Assembly (NCBI GenBank): GCA_028065725.1
Contig: JAPTVL010000047.1
Location: 4,797-68,796 of the forward strand
Source: Betaproteobacteria bacterium
GTDB taxonomy: Bacteria > Pseudomonadota > Gammaproteobacteria > Burkholderiales > Rhodocyclaceae
Direction of reading: 5' to 3'
DNA: 64,000 bases
Shown: piece after piece, positions 35,623-44,442 of the stretch
Layout: each line of letters begins with the position of its first letter
How positions within the stretch are numbered: position 1 is the first letter of the stretch
Notes under the pieces: model-generated
Databases searched by the model: none
Seen by the model: the letters and a program-made list of their open reading frames with translations, nothing else
What the model was told of the DNA's origin: nothing
Made by a program: the position numbers and the translations under genes

Positions 35623-37522
35623 GCGGCAATTCTACGCCTTGGGCATCGGCAAACGTCGCGTCGGTGCCTGGCTCCTGTCGGCGCGGGCGCACCGTCGCCG
35701 TGCGCAGGTGGTCGAGGATATGGCGCGCCCGCTCGGCAAGCGCTGCCGTATCGCCGGTTTCGAGTTCGGCTTCCAGCGCCTTGCAGGCTGCCGACGCCGC
35801 ATGAAAGCCGAAAATGCCCAGGCTGCCACCGAGCTGGTGCGCCAGCCTGCGGCCTTCCCCCCGCTCGCCCCGAAGCAGTGCATCGACCAGATCGGCGAGC
35901 AGTGCCTCGCGCGAGGCGCGGAACTCGGGCAGCATGGGCAGCAGGTCGGCCTCGACCCATACGGTGTCGTTCCGCTCATCCGCCGTGCCGGTCTGCGCGC
36001 CCTGGCGGCCGGCAAGCAGGGCCATCACATCCTGGCGCGTGCAGGGCTTGCCCAGACAGGCGTCGAAGCCCTCCGCCAGGTAGGTGTCCTGACTGCGTGC
36101 ATCGTCGATCGCGGAGAAGGCCACCACCACGCTCGGCACCTGGCCGGCCGCCGCCTGGAACGCGCGGATCGCATGCAGCGCCTCGATTCCGCCCATCACC
36201 GGCATGTGGATATCCATGAAGATCAGGTTGGGTCGCCAGTCGCGGATGCACTCCAGTGCGAGCTTGCCGTTGACCGCGGTCGTCACCCGCCTGCAACCCG
36301 GAGGCAACAGCCTGGCAAGGATCAGGCGGTTGTATTCGTCATCGTCGACGATCAGAATTTCCGGGCAGGCATCGACGGCGAGCGGGTGGCCGATGCGGAC
36401 GTGGCTCACCGGCCCGGCTGGCGCCGCGGACGTTGCCCGCCGCAAGCTGAGTTCGAGCGTGGTGCCGCCCGCGTCGGAGGTCTCCATCGTCAGGTCGCCG
36501 CCCAGCGCGCGCGCGATCAATCGCGCCGAGTAGGCGCCCAGGCCGGATCCACCCGCCTTTCCCGAGGTGGCATATTTGCTGAAAAAGCGCCCGCGGATGT
36601 CGGCAGGTACCGCGCCCGCGTTGGCAACGCTCAGGCTTACCGTGGCTTCCTGCGCGCCGAGGCGGATCTCCAGCGCGCTGCCCTCGGGCGCCGCCTCGAT
36701 GGCGTTCTTGAGGATGTTGGCGACCAGCGAATATGCCAGGTCGGACTGGCCCTCGGCAGCCGGTATCGCCGCGACGGCGTCGAAGCCGATGTGCAAGGCC
36801 TTGGCGTCGGCGTGCTCCCTGAGGTCGTCGATTACCGCCTGGACAGTCGCCTGCAGGTCGACGGACTCCGGCTGGAACGTGAACTCGCCCCGCTCCATCT
36901 TGTGCAGCGACAGCGACAGATTGACCATTGCCAGGGCGCGCCGGGCGGAACGCCGGGCGATCGCCAGCAGGCGCTGCTCGTCGCCGTCGAGCCCTGGCCG
37001 CGACATCAGCATGCCGAGAGTGGCGATGATGCCGCCAAGCGGCGTGCGCAGGTCGTGGCGGGCGATGCGGTCGGCATCCTCCACCGCATGCAGCGCGTCG
37101 CCCAGTTCCTGGTTCAGGCGTTCCAGGCTTGCCTGCTGCTGATGCAGGCGTTCGTTGCGGTCGGCAAGTTCGAGGGAAAAACTTTGTTCGGCGGCCACCG
37201 TTGCGGCCAGCCGCTGCACCAGTAGCGCCACCAGCGTGAAGGAACCACCCTGCGCCAGGGTGTTCCATACCCAGGTGAAGGTCGTGGAGTAAGCAGTGCC
37301 GTCGAGATGTTTCGAGACGAACCAGACCAGGGTGCAGTAGGCGGCAAAGGCATAGGTCTGCGGCCGCGACGCGACGCTGGCCGCGAGGATGATGGCAACG
37401 AAATACAGCGGGAAGAGGCGTAGCTCGGCGCTGGTCGATACGTCGAGCAGGAAGACCGCGGAGGCGATCGCTGTCGCGATCAGCAGGCCCAGTCGGCGCG
37501 ACAGGTGCAGGATCCATTTCAT
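35606..37522 (-). CDS. Hybrid histidine kinase with REC and HPt domains
   Basis: The 638-residue product has about four N-terminal membrane helices (residues 10-105), a short coiled coil and a HisKA box with His156 (ARHDLRTPLGG). An ATPase domain (NILKNAIEAAP, GGSGLGAYSA), a receiver domain (IVDDDEYNR, acceptor Asp437 in FMDIHMP) and an HPt domain with His562 (LAHQLGGSLGIFGF) follow. It can thus run a full His-Asp-His-Asp phosphorelay to the single-domain regulator encoded next. It is the first gene of the five-gene minus-strand operon and probably controls or senses polysaccharide production. The signal is unknown. Confidence 0.95.
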   Translation of the reverse strand: MKWILHLSRRLGLLIATAIASAVFLLDVSTSAELRLFPLYFVAIILAASVASRPQTYAFAAYCTLVWFVSKHLDGTAYSTTFTWVWNTLAQGGSFTLVALLVQRLAATVAAEQSFSLELADRNERLHQQQASLERLNQELGDALHAVEDADRIARHDLRTPLGGIIATLGMLMSRPGLDGDEQRLLAIARRSARRALAMVNLSLSLHKMERGEFTFQPESVDLQATVQAVIDDLREHADAKALHIGFDAVAAIPAAEGQSDLAYSLVANILKNAIEAAPEGSALEIRLGAQEATVSLSVANAGAVPADIRGRFFSKYATSGKAGGSGLGAYSARLIARALGGDLTMETSDAGGTTLELSLRRATSAAPAGPVSHVRIGHPLAVDACPEILIVDDDEYNRLILARLLPPGCRRVTTAVNGKLALECIRDWRPNLIFMDIHMPVMGGIEALHAIRAFQAAAGQVPSVVVAFSAIDDARSQDTYLAEGFDACLGKPCTRQDVMALLAGRQGAQTGTADERNDTVWVEADLLPMLPEFRASREALLADLVDALLRGERGEGRRLAHQLGGSLGIFGFHAASAACKALEAELETGDTAALAERARHILDHLRTATVRPRRQEPGTDATFADAQGVELPHGRNS

Positions 37523-37595
37523 TTCGGCATCCTACGTCGATTTCCGGATCCCGCGCAATTGCCGCGGGGTGGCCGACGCCAAGTCCGGAAAGCCC

Positions 37596-37623
37596 GAAAG
37601 TCGGCGCTGGCACCACGGCGATC
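37596..37623 (-). repeat. Dispersed GCCAGCGCCGACTTTC motif, copy 5
   Basis: GAAAGTCGGCGCTGGCACCA followed by CGGCGATC, read on the minus strand, is the closest match to the consensus. It lies in the divergent gap between the kinase and the TRAP binding-protein gene. Confidence 0.65.
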
Positions 37624-37671
37624 AGCCGTCGGTGGTAGGCTTGCGCGGTTTATTACCAAAGAAGGAGAAAA

Positions 37672-38676
37672 ATGAAAATCCGTACATTGTTCATTGGCCT
37701 CGCCGCCGCCGCGTTCTCGGCGGTCGCACTGGCCCAGGCACCGATCGTGATCAAGTTCAGCCACGTCGTCGCCGCCGACACGCCCAAGGGCAAGGCCTCG
37801 GAGTTCTTCGCCAAGCGGGCGGCGGAACTGACCAAGGGCAAGGCCAAGGTCGAGGTTTACGCCAACAGCGCGCTCTACAAGGACAAGGAAGAAGTGGAGG
37901 CGCTGCAGCTCGGCGCGGTGCAGATGCTGGCGCCTTCGCTGTCGAAGTTCGGCCCGCTCGGGGTCAAGGAATTCGAGGTGTTCGACTTCCCCTACATCTT
38001 CGATGACTACGCCGACCTGCACAAGGTGACCCAGGGCCCGATCGGCGCCTCGCTGTTGGCCAAGCTCGAACCCAAGGGCATCAAGGGCCTGGCCTTCTGG
38101 GACAACGGTTTCAAGTCGATGTCGGCCAACACGCCGATCAAGGTGCCGGCCGATCTCAAGGGCAAGAAGATGCGCATCCAGTCGTCCAAGGTGCTGGAAG
38201 AGCAGTTCCGCACCCTCGGCGCGCTGCCGCAGGTGATGGCCTTCTCCGAGGTGTACCAGGCGCTGCAGACCGGCGTGGTCGACGGCACCGACAATCCGCA
38301 CTCCAACCTGTATACGCAGAAGATGCACGAAGTGCAGAAGCACATGACCATCACCGACCACAACTATCTCGGCTACGCGGTGATCGTGAACAAGAAGTTC
38401 TGGGACGGCCTGCCGCCCGAATTGCGCGCCCAGCTGGAGCTGGCCATGAAGGAGGCCACGGCCTACGCCAACAAGATCGCGCTGGAAGAAAACGAGCACG
38501 CGCTGGAAGGCGTCAGGAAGAGTGGCAAGACGGCGATTTACGTGCCGACCAAGGACGAGAAGCTGGCGTTCAAGAAGGCCATGCTGCCGGTGCATACCAA
38601 GATGGCCGACCGCGTCGGCAAGGAACTGCTGCAGTCGATCTACAAGGAAACCGGCTTCGATCCGGCGAAGCTGTAA
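37672..38676 (+). CDS. dctP: TRAP transporter solute-binding protein (DctP family)
   Basis: DctP proteins capture C4-dicarboxylates or related carboxylates in the periplasm. The 334-residue product has a signal peptide (FIGLAAAAFSAVALAQ), the start PIVIKFSHVVAADTPKGKAS and the DctP core FPYIFDDYADLHKV, with FWDNGFKSMSANTP, MRIQSSKVLEEQF and the substrate-Arg region. The segment NPHSNLYTQKMHEVQKHMTI is also typical. AAGGAG precedes the ATG. The DctQ and DctM membrane subunits are not adjacent, so this is an orphan binding protein; partners may be elsewhere. Confidence 0.95.
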   Translation: MKIRTLFIGLAAAAFSAVALAQAPIVIKFSHVVAADTPKGKASEFFAKRAAELTKGKAKVEVYANSALYKDKEEVEALQLGAVQMLAPSLSKFGPLGVKEFEVFDFPYIFDDYADLHKVTQGPIGASLLAKLEPKGIKGLAFWDNGFKSMSANTPIKVPADLKGKKMRIQSSKVLEEQFRTLGALPQVMAFSEVYQALQTGVVDGTDNPHSNLYTQKMHEVQKHMTITDHNYLGYAVIVNKKFWDGLPPELRAQLELAMKEATAYANKIALEENEHALEGVRKSGKTAIYVPTKDEKLAFKKAMLPVHTKMADRVGKELLQSIYKETGFDPAKL

Positions 38677-38683
38677 TTCGGCA

Positions 38684-38719
38684 ACGGCAATGGCGCCGCA
38701 GCTGCGGCGCCATTGCCGT
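38684..38719 (+). terminator. 36-bp perfect palindrome after dctP
   Basis: The sequence 38684-38719 is a perfect palindrome (ACGGCAATGGCGCCGCAG and its complement) starting 8 nt after the dctP stop. No U-run follows, so it is a strong hairpin or cruciform that could act as an mRNA 3-prime stabiliser or a factor-assisted terminator. Confidence 0.65.
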
Positions 38720-38731
38720 GCCGCAGCTGTC

Positions 38732-38746
38732 GACGCTTGAAGCGTC
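38732..38746. promoter_or_regulatory. GACGCTT-G-AAGCGTC inverted repeat before sqr
   Basis: A perfect 7-1-7 inverted repeat lies about 100 bp before the sqr start. It could be an operator for a sulfide-responsive regulator, but no regulator gene adjoins it and the match to any known site is not established. Confidence 0.35.
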
Positions 38747-38847
38747 AATCAGTTTTGGTCATGTTTCGATAAAGGAAGCAAAGCCCACGTCGCGATTCCG
38801 GGCTGTACCCTCCGGCAGATTCATAAAAACATTCAGGAGGAGACAGC

Positions 38848-40122
38848 ATGGCCCACATCGTCATTCTCGGCGCCGGCATCGGCGGCCTGCCCGCAGCGTA
38901 TGAAATGTCCGGACTGCTGCGCCCCGGCGACACGCTGACGGTGATTTCCAACAATCCAAAGCACCACTTCACGCCCTCGAACCCCTGGGTCGCCGTCGAC
39001 TGGCGCAAACGGGGCGAGATCGAAGTGGACATCGCGCCGCTGCTGGCGAAGAAGAAGATCGATTTCATTCCGGTCGGCGCCAAGCGGGTACACCCGGACA
39101 AGAACCAGATCGAACTCGACGACGGCCGCAGCGTCGATTACGACTTCCTGGTGATCGCCACCGGCCCCAAGCTGGCCTTCGAGGAAGTCGAAGGCCTGGG
39201 GCCCAAGGGCCACACCCACTCGGTTTGCCACGTCGACCATGCGGTCGAGGCCGAACGCGCCTGGCAGGACTTCGTCAAGGACCCCGGCCACATCGTGGTG
39301 GGGGCGGTGCAGATGGCCTCCTGCTACGGTCCGGCCTACGAGTTCGCGATGATCATGGATACCGACCTGCGTCGGCGCAAGATCCGCGACAAGGTGCCGA
39401 TGACCTTCGTCACCGCCGAACCCTACATCGGCCACCTGGGCCTGGGCGGCGTCGGCGATTCCAAGGGGCTGATGGAATCGGTGATGCGCGAGCGCCACAT
39501 CAAGTGGATCTGCAACGCCAAGACCACCAAGGTCGAGGCCGGCAAGATGTACGTTACCGAACACAACGAGGACGGCACGCCGAAAAAGGAACACGTGCTC
39601 GAGTTCAAGTATTCGATGATGCTGCCGGCCTTCAAGGGCATCGACGCCGTGTTCGGCATCGAGGGCCTGACCAACCCGCGCGGTTTCATCCTGATCGACG
39701 CCTTCCAGCGCAATCCGAAGTTCAAGAATGTCTATTCGGTCGGCGTCTGCGTCGCGATTCCGCCGGTGGAGGCGACCCCGGTGCCGACCGGCGCGCCCAA
39801 GACCGGCTACATGATCGAGTCGATGGTCAGCGCCACGGTGCATAACATCCGCGAAGCGCTGGACGGCAAGGAGCCGACGCACAAGGCGACCTGGAACGCG
39901 GTCTGCCTGGCCGACTTCGGCGATAACGGCGCGGCCTTCGTCGCCCTGCCGCAGATTCCGCCGCGCAACGTGAGCTGGTTCTCCCAGGGCAAATGGGTGC
40001 ACCTGGCCAAGATCGCCTTCGAGAAGTACTACATGCGCAAGATCAAGAAAGGCACCAGCGAGCACGTGTTCGAGAAAATGGTGCTCAATTCAATGGGTAT
40101 CATGAAGCTGAAGGATAAGTAG
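38848..40122 (+). CDS. sqr: Sulfide:quinone oxidoreductase
   Basis: SQR oxidises sulfide to sulfane sulfur and reduces quinone at the inner-membrane surface. The 424-residue flavoprotein has the FAD-binding start HIVILGAGIGGLPAA and LVIATGPKLAF. Three catalytic-type cysteines, Cys127 (HSVCHVDH), Cys159 (MASCYGPAYEF) and Cys353 (AVCLADFGD), match the spacing of the Acidithiobacillus enzyme. The C-terminal amphipathic region WVHLAKIAFEKYYMRKIK fits membrane attachment. AGGAGGAG precedes the ATG. With the rhodanese (47613) and YedE (55169) genes it suggests sulfide/thiosulfate metabolism. It is convergent with ygiD, with 10 bp between stops. Confidence 0.96.
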   Translation: MAHIVILGAGIGGLPAAYEMSGLLRPGDTLTVISNNPKHHFTPSNPWVAVDWRKRGEIEVDIAPLLAKKKIDFIPVGAKRVHPDKNQIELDDGRSVDYDFLVIATGPKLAFEEVEGLGPKGHTHSVCHVDHAVEAERAWQDFVKDPGHIVVGAVQMASCYGPAYEFAMIMDTDLRRRKIRDKVPMTFVTAEPYIGHLGLGGVGDSKGLMESVMRERHIKWICNAKTTKVEAGKMYVTEHNEDGTPKKEHVLEFKYSMMLPAFKGIDAVFGIEGLTNPRGFILIDAFQRNPKFKNVYSVGVCVAIPPVEATPVPTGAPKTGYMIESMVSATVHNIREALDGKEPTHKATWNAVCLADFGDNGAAFVALPQIPPRNVSWFSQGKWVHLAKIAFEKYYMRKIKKGTSEHVFEKMVLNSMGIMKLKDK

Positions 40123-40132
40123 CCGATCGGCA

Positions 40133-40915
40133 TCAGGCCGCGACGCTGTCGAACACCACGGCGTCGAGCGCCAGGGCGCCGAGCTGGTAATCGCTGAAGA
40201 CGATTTTTGCCGCCGCGTTCTCGCCGGCGGCGCCCAGCGCCACATACAGCGGCAGCAGATGTTCCGGCGAGGGGTGGGCGCGCGCCGCGTGCGGTGCCTG
40301 GTGACGCCAGGCGAGCAGCGCCGGAAGGTCGCGCCGGGCCAGCGCCGCGGCGAACCAGTCGCGGAATTCGGCGACATGGGGCAGGGCCTCGCCATCCGGC
40401 GCATCGAACACGACCTCGCCGAGGTTGTGCGTGAGCCCGCCCGAGGCGAGGATCAGCACGCCATCCCGGGCCAGCGATTGCAGTTTCTGGCCTAGTTGAT
40501 AGTGAACTTCCGCGTCGGACTGCGGCATCACGGCCAGCTGGATCACCGGGATGTCGGCCGCCGGATACATGAAGCGCAGTGGCGACCAGGCGCCGTGGTC
40601 GAGGCCGCGGCTGCGATCGATCGCGATCTCCGGCAGCAGCGCGGCGACTTCGGCGGCGAGCTCGGGCGCCCCTGGCGCGGCGTAGGCCAGTTCATAGAGT
40701 GGTGGCGGGAAGCCGTAGAAATCGTGGATCGTTGTCGGTTGCGCGGCGGCGCTGACGGCCGGCGCGCGCGTGTTCCAGTGCGCCGAGACGGCGAGGATCG
40801 CACGCGGCCGCGGCAGTTCGCGGGCCAGTGCCTGCCAGGCCGGACCGGCACGGCCGGGTTCCAGCATCAGCATCGGCGAGCCGTGGGAAATGAAGATGGG
40901 CGGAATGTAGTTCAT
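40133..40915 (-). CDS. ygiD: LigB/YgiD-family extradiol ring-cleavage dioxygenase
   Basis: The 260-residue product resembles 4,5-DOPA extradiol dioxygenase YgiD: start PPIFISHGSPMLMLE with a metal His, SAHWNTRAPAV, LDHGAWSPLRFMYP, LASGGLTHNLGEV and HPSPEHLLPLYVALGA. Family members bind Zn or Fe through His residues seen here. The physiological substrate in this organism is uncertain, since YgiD homologues are widespread where DOPA is not metabolised. The gene is monocistronic and divergent from the HIT gene. Confidence 0.93.
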   Translation of the reverse strand: MNYIPPIFISHGSPMLMLEPGRAGPAWQALARELPRPRAILAVSAHWNTRAPAVSAAAQPTTIHDFYGFPPPLYELAYAAPGAPELAAEVAALLPEIAIDRSRGLDHGAWSPLRFMYPAADIPVIQLAVMPQSDAEVHYQLGQKLQSLARDGVLILASGGLTHNLGEVVFDAPDGEALPHVAEFRDWFAAALARRDLPALLAWRHQAPHAARAHPSPEHLLPLYVALGAAGENAAAKIVFSDYQLGALALDAVVFDSVAA

Positions 40916-40956
40916 GGCATGAGTCTAGCTGCGGCGCGCGGCGCGGTCAGCAAGCG

Positions 40957-40979
40957 GCGCGGAACAGAATGTTCCGCGC
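40957..40979. promoter_or_regulatory. GCGCGGAACA-GAA-TGTTCCGCGC inverted repeat
   Basis: A perfect 10-bp inverted repeat with a 3-nt loop lies in the divergent gap between ygiD and the HIT-family gene. It could be a shared operator or an RNA hairpin; nothing in the sequence decides. Confidence 0.45.
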
Positions 40980-41056
40980 GGCGCAACAGGTGGCTGGACG
41001 CGGTGACGCCTTTGGCTATACTCATCACGCATCGGAACCTTCAGCGGAGAGCCAGC

Positions 41057-41461
41057 ATGAGCACCAGCATTTTTTCGCGCATCATTGCCGGGGAACTGCC
41101 CTGCGCCAAGGTCTACGAGGACGAGCTGGTGTTCGCCTTCATGGATGCCGGCCAGGTCAATCCGGGCCATGTCATCGTCGCCAGCAAGGCCCCGGTCGAG
41201 ACCCTGATGGACGCCGACGAAGCCACGGCGCGGGCCATGATGGCGGCGGCCTGGCGCATCGCACGCGCGGTGCAGGAGGCCTTCGCTCCGGCCGGCATGA
41301 CCATCCTCCAGGCCAACCGGGCCGCCGGCTGGCAGACCGTGCCGCATCTGCATCTGCATGTGCTGCCGCGCCACGCCGGCGATGGCGTCGACCTGATCTG
41401 GCCGCGCAAGGAACCCGGGCTGGAAAAACTCAAGGAACTGGCGGCACAGATCTGCCTGTGA
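41057..41461 (+). CDS. HIT-family nucleotide hydrolase/transferase
   Basis: The 134-residue product has the histidine-triad motif HLHLHVLPRH near residue 100 and the family start IFSRIIAGELPCAKVYEDE, plus DAGQVNPGHVIVASK. HIT proteins hydrolyse nucleoside phosphoramidates or dinucleotides. GGAGAG precedes the ATG. It ends 10 bp before the convergent gloA stop. The family is certain; the natural substrate is not. Confidence 0.95.
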   Translation: MSTSIFSRIIAGELPCAKVYEDELVFAFMDAGQVNPGHVIVASKAPVETLMDADEATARAMMAAAWRIARAVQEAFAPAGMTILQANRAAGWQTVPHLHLHVLPRHAGDGVDLIWPRKEPGLEKLKELAAQICL

Positions 41462-41471
41462 AGGCGGTCGT

Positions 41472-41858
<387 letters not shown>

Positions 41859-41869
41859 GATGATTTCCT

Positions 41870-42613
41870 TCAAAGTATGGGCAGCGAAGCGGCGCGCTGC
41901 TTGAGTTCGCTGCGCGCGGACTTCCAGCCAGGGTAGATCGAGTCGACCACGGCCCAGAAGCGCGTGCTGTGGTTCATTTCCAGCAGATGGGCAACCTCGT
42001 GTGCCACGACGTAGTCGCCAAGATGCGTCGGCATGTGGATTAGCCGCCAATTGATGCGGATGCCGCCGTGCTTGCTGCAACTGCCCCAGCGCGTATGCGC
42101 CGATGACAGGCCTAGCTTGGGCACGGCCAGATCGAGCCGGCCCGTGTAGTCGGCCAGGCGCTCGGCGAAATGGGTGAGCGCCCGCTTCTGCAGGGCGCGC
42201 ACCGCCAGTTGCGCCAGATCGGCCTCCGGGCGCGCTTCGAGCACCAGCAGGTCGCCAAGCCAGCGCACCCGGTTGGCGCCAGGCAGGACGCGGACTTCGG
42301 CCTCGCCGTCGAGCAGCGGCAGGCGCACGCCGTCCTTGACCGTGACATGGCGCGGCTGGGTGGCATGGGCGAGTTCGCCGAGTTTCTTCAGCACCCAGTC
42401 GCCATGGCCCTGGACGAAGGCTTCAATTTCGCTCATGGCGATGCGATGGGGCGCGCCGATGCGCAGGCCGCGCTCGTCGATGGTCATGGTCAGGCGCTTG
42501 GCGCCGCTTTTCAACCGGTAGTCGATGATGCGGCCGCCAATCAGCAGGTGGCGGGTTTTCGCCGCGGGCGGCGGCGAGGGCAGGCGGAACAGCTTGAGTT
42601 GCTCGAGAAACAT
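41870..42613 (-). CDS. YgjP/SprT-like zinc metallopeptidase
   Basis: The 247-residue product has an N-terminal beta domain ([20 protein letters not shown]) and the conserved [20 protein letters not shown] segment. The zinc site HEVAH ([19 protein letters not shown]) with a downstream His-Glu context is intact. Proteins of this DUF45/M48-like family are cytoplasmic and of uncertain substrate. The gene directly follows a shorter homologue lacking the zinc motif (42620-43111), with a 6-bp gap, suggesting an ancient tandem duplication. Confidence 0.93.
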   Translation of the reverse strand: MFLEQLKLFRLPSPPPAAKTRHLLIGGRIIDYRLKSGAKRLTMTIDERGLRIGAPHRIAMSEIEAFVQGHGDWVLKKLGELAHATQPRHVTVKDGVRLPLLDGEAEVRVLPGANRVRWLGDLLVLEARPEADLAQLAVRALQKRALTHFAERLADYTGRLDLAVPKLGLSSAHTRWGSCSKHGGIRINWRLIHMPTHLGDYVVAHEVAHLLEMNHSTRFWAVVDSIYPGWKSARSELKQRAASLPIL

Positions 42614-42619
42614 CGATGC

Positions 42620-43111
42620 TCAGCTGGTTGCGAACGGCGTGCCGAACAGGTCGAAGCCATTGTCTGGCGGCGGCAGCGAGGCGAGGCCGCGGGCGATCGC
42701 CTGTTCGATGACCGGCAGCGGCTGTTCGATCAGGCGCCAGTTGCAGCGCAGCGCATCGCTGCCCTGCACCTCGACCCAGTGTCCGCGCGCGGCGAAGGAC
42801 AGCGCCAGGCGCGGCGCGCGGCGTCCCGCCAGCGCCGACTTCTGTTCGATCACCTCTTGCAGTATCCGCTTGGCTTCGGCGCGCAGCCAGGCTTCGGCGC
42901 GATCCTGGATCTGGCGCGGCGTGGCCTGCGGCGGCAGCGGCAGATCGAGCAGCTCGCCTTCGCGCTGCGCCTCCTTGCGCCGGGTGCCGAGCACCAGGCG
43001 CAGGTGGCCGCCCAGATAGACCAGCGCGGCGCCGTCGTGCCAGCGGCTGGCGGCCCCGGGTTCGCTGCCGTCGAGCCGCAGCTTGAGCTGCGGGCTGCGC
43101 GTCGGGCTCAC
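42620..43111 (-). CDS. Degenerate YgjP-like paralogue lacking HExxH
   Basis: The 163-residue product aligns by eye with the YgjP family: an early ALVYLGGHLRLVLGTRR beta region, DRAEAWLRAEAKRILQEVIE matching the middle helix, and LRCNWRLIEQPLPVIEQAIA matching the IRINWRLI segment of the neighbour. The RWGSC part is replaced by HWVEVQGSD, and the protein ends in a region without HExxH. It should be catalytically dead, perhaps a partner of the active paralogue. The GTG at 43111 overlaps the plsC stop (GTGA). It carries a coding copy of the GCGCCGACTT motif near 42830. Confidence 0.72.
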   Translation of the reverse strand: MSPTRSPQLKLRLDGSEPGAASRWHDGAALVYLGGHLRLVLGTRRKEAQREGELLDLPLPPQATPRQIQDRAEAWLRAEAKRILQEVIEQKSALAGRRAPRLALSFAARGHWVEVQGSDALRCNWRLIEQPLPVIEQAIARGLASLPPPDNGFDLFGTPFATS

Positions 43112-43836
43112 GCGGGCCCCCCATATAGCTGCGGGCTGATGCGGGCCATCTCGGTTTCGATCCAGGTCTCGGCGCGCGCCAGGACTTCGCTGGCGGTGAG
43201 CCCGGCGGGATCGATGGCCGGGCCGACGCTGACCGTGACGGTGCCGCATTTTTTGAACAGTGCATTGCGGCCCCAGAACTCGCCGGAATTCAGCGCGACG
43301 GGCACCACCGGTGTGCCGGTTTCCACGGCAAGCAGGGCACCACCGCCCTTGTAACGGTTTTTCGAGCCGGGTTGCGAGCGCGTGCCTTCGGGAAAGATGA
43401 TCACCGTGTAGCCATTGTCGAGGCGATCGCGGCCCTGGTCGACCAGGCGTTTCAGGCTGGATTTGGTGGCGCCGCGATCGGTCTCGATCATCGGGATCGA
43501 GGCCAGCGCCCAGCCGAAGAAAGGCAGGTACTTGATCTCCTTGCGCCAGACGAACACGGTGTCCTTGAACACCTCCTGCAGCATGAAAGTCTCCCAGGCC
43601 GACTGGTGCTTGCACAGCACCACCACCGGGCGCGTCGGCAGGTTCCCGGCGCCGACCAGGCGATAGGGAATGCCCAGCACGTGCTTGATCAGCCAGATCG
43701 TGAAATTCACCCAGGGCACCACGGTCTGGCGCCGCATGTGGTGCGGCAGCGGCCGGCACAGGATGACGCCCAGCGTATAGGGCGGCGTCACCACCAGCAG
43801 GATCAGCAGGAACAGCAGGGAACGGAATACGGCCAT
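43108..43836 (-). CDS. plsC: 1-acyl-sn-glycerol-3-phosphate acyltransferase
   Basis: PlsC makes phosphatidic acid by acylating lysophosphatidate at the inner membrane. The 242-residue product has an N-terminal hydrophobic anchor (VFRSLLFLLILLVVTPPYTL), the catalytic block with HQSAWET, where Glu replaces the usual Asp of HX4D (a variant I recall in beta-proteobacterial homologues), and the substrate motif FPEGTRSQPG. It is coupled to gmhB upstream by TGATG and to the YgjP paralogue downstream by GTGA. Confidence 0.94.
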   Translation of the reverse strand: MAVFRSLLFLLILLVVTPPYTLGVILCRPLPHHMRRQTVVPWVNFTIWLIKHVLGIPYRLVGAGNLPTRPVVVLCKHQSAWETFMLQEVFKDTVFVWRKEIKYLPFFGWALASIPMIETDRGATKSSLKRLVDQGRDRLDNGYTVIIFPEGTRSQPGSKNRYKGGGALLAVETGTPVVPVALNSGEFWGRNALFKKCGTVTVSVGPAIDPAGLTASEVLARAETWIETEMARISPQLYGGPA

Positions 43837-44369
43837 CAGCGGGCGATATGGGCGGCGGCGGCTGCTAGGTCAGGAAATACCAGGGTGTCCGGCGGCAGTG
43901 CGGGATCGTCCACGGTCTTGCGGCCCTTGCCGGTCAGCACCAGCATCGGCTGCGCGCCCACCGCGATGGCCGCCTGCAGGTCGCGCAGGGAATCGCCGAT
44001 GGCCGGCACGCCGGCCAGGTCGGCATTGAAGCGGGCGGCGATTTCGCGAAACATGCCGGACCTGGGCTTGCGGCAATCGCAGTTGTCGGCATTGGTGTGC
44101 GGGCAGAAAAATATCGCGTCGATGCGGCCGCCGACCTGGGCCAATGCCTTGAGCATCTTGTCGTGGATGGCGATCATGGTATCGGTCTCGAACAGACCGC
44201 GGCCGATGCCCGACTGGTTGGTGGCCACCACCACGCGATAGCCGGCCTGGTTGAGGCGGGCGATCGCGGCGAGACTGCCCGGAATCGGCTTCCATTCCTC
44301 CGGAGACTTGATGTACTGGTCGGAGTCGTGGTTGATTACGCCGTCGCGGTCGAGGATGACGAGTTTCAT
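43836..44369 (-). CDS. gmhB: D-glycero-beta-D-manno-heptose-1,7-bisphosphate 7-phosphatase
   Basis: GmhB dephosphorylates heptose bisphosphate in the ADP-heptose route to LPS core. The 177-residue HAD phosphatase has the nucleophile motif LDRDGVIN, the ATNQSGIGRG loop and a zinc-binding Cys cluster (FFCPHTNADNCDCRKP), all typical. It lies between glyS and plsC on the minus strand. The gap to glyS (73 bp) contains copy 6 of the dispersed motif. Confidence 0.96.
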   Translation of the reverse strand: MKLVILDRDGVINHDSDQYIKSPEEWKPIPGSLAAIARLNQAGYRVVVATNQSGIGRGLFETDTMIAIHDKMLKALAQVGGRIDAIFFCPHTNADNCDCRKPRSGMFREIAARFNADLAGVPAIGDSLRDLQAAIAVGAQPMLVLTGKGRKTVDDPALPPDTLVFPDLAAAAAHIAR

Positions 44370-44378
44370 GAGCCGATT

Positions 44379-44407
44379 GTCGCCGTGCCGCCAGCGCCGA
44401 CTTTGCC
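44379..44407 (+). repeat. Dispersed GCCAGCGCCGACTTT motif, copy 6
   Basis: GTCGCCGTGCCGCCAGCGCC followed by GACTTTGCC lies between gmhB and glyS and matches the window-wide consensus. Confidence 0.6.
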
Positions 44408-44442
44408 GAACACCGCCGCAAAAGACGCGCTTATCGCCATGC

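Noticed and set aside
36339..37616. Long open minus-strand frames overlapping the hybrid kinase, and similar long frames on the opposite strand of many genes (e.g. 23130-26627, 4722-6539, 52811-54280)
   Set aside because: They are antisense or shifted shadows of GC-rich genes, Arg/Ala/Gly/Pro-rich without family motifs, while the other frame encodes an intact conserved protein.
38684..38719. Classical rho-independent terminator after dctP
   Set aside because: Hairpin is perfect but lacks a U-run, so it is reported only as a terminator-like palindrome with reduced confidence.
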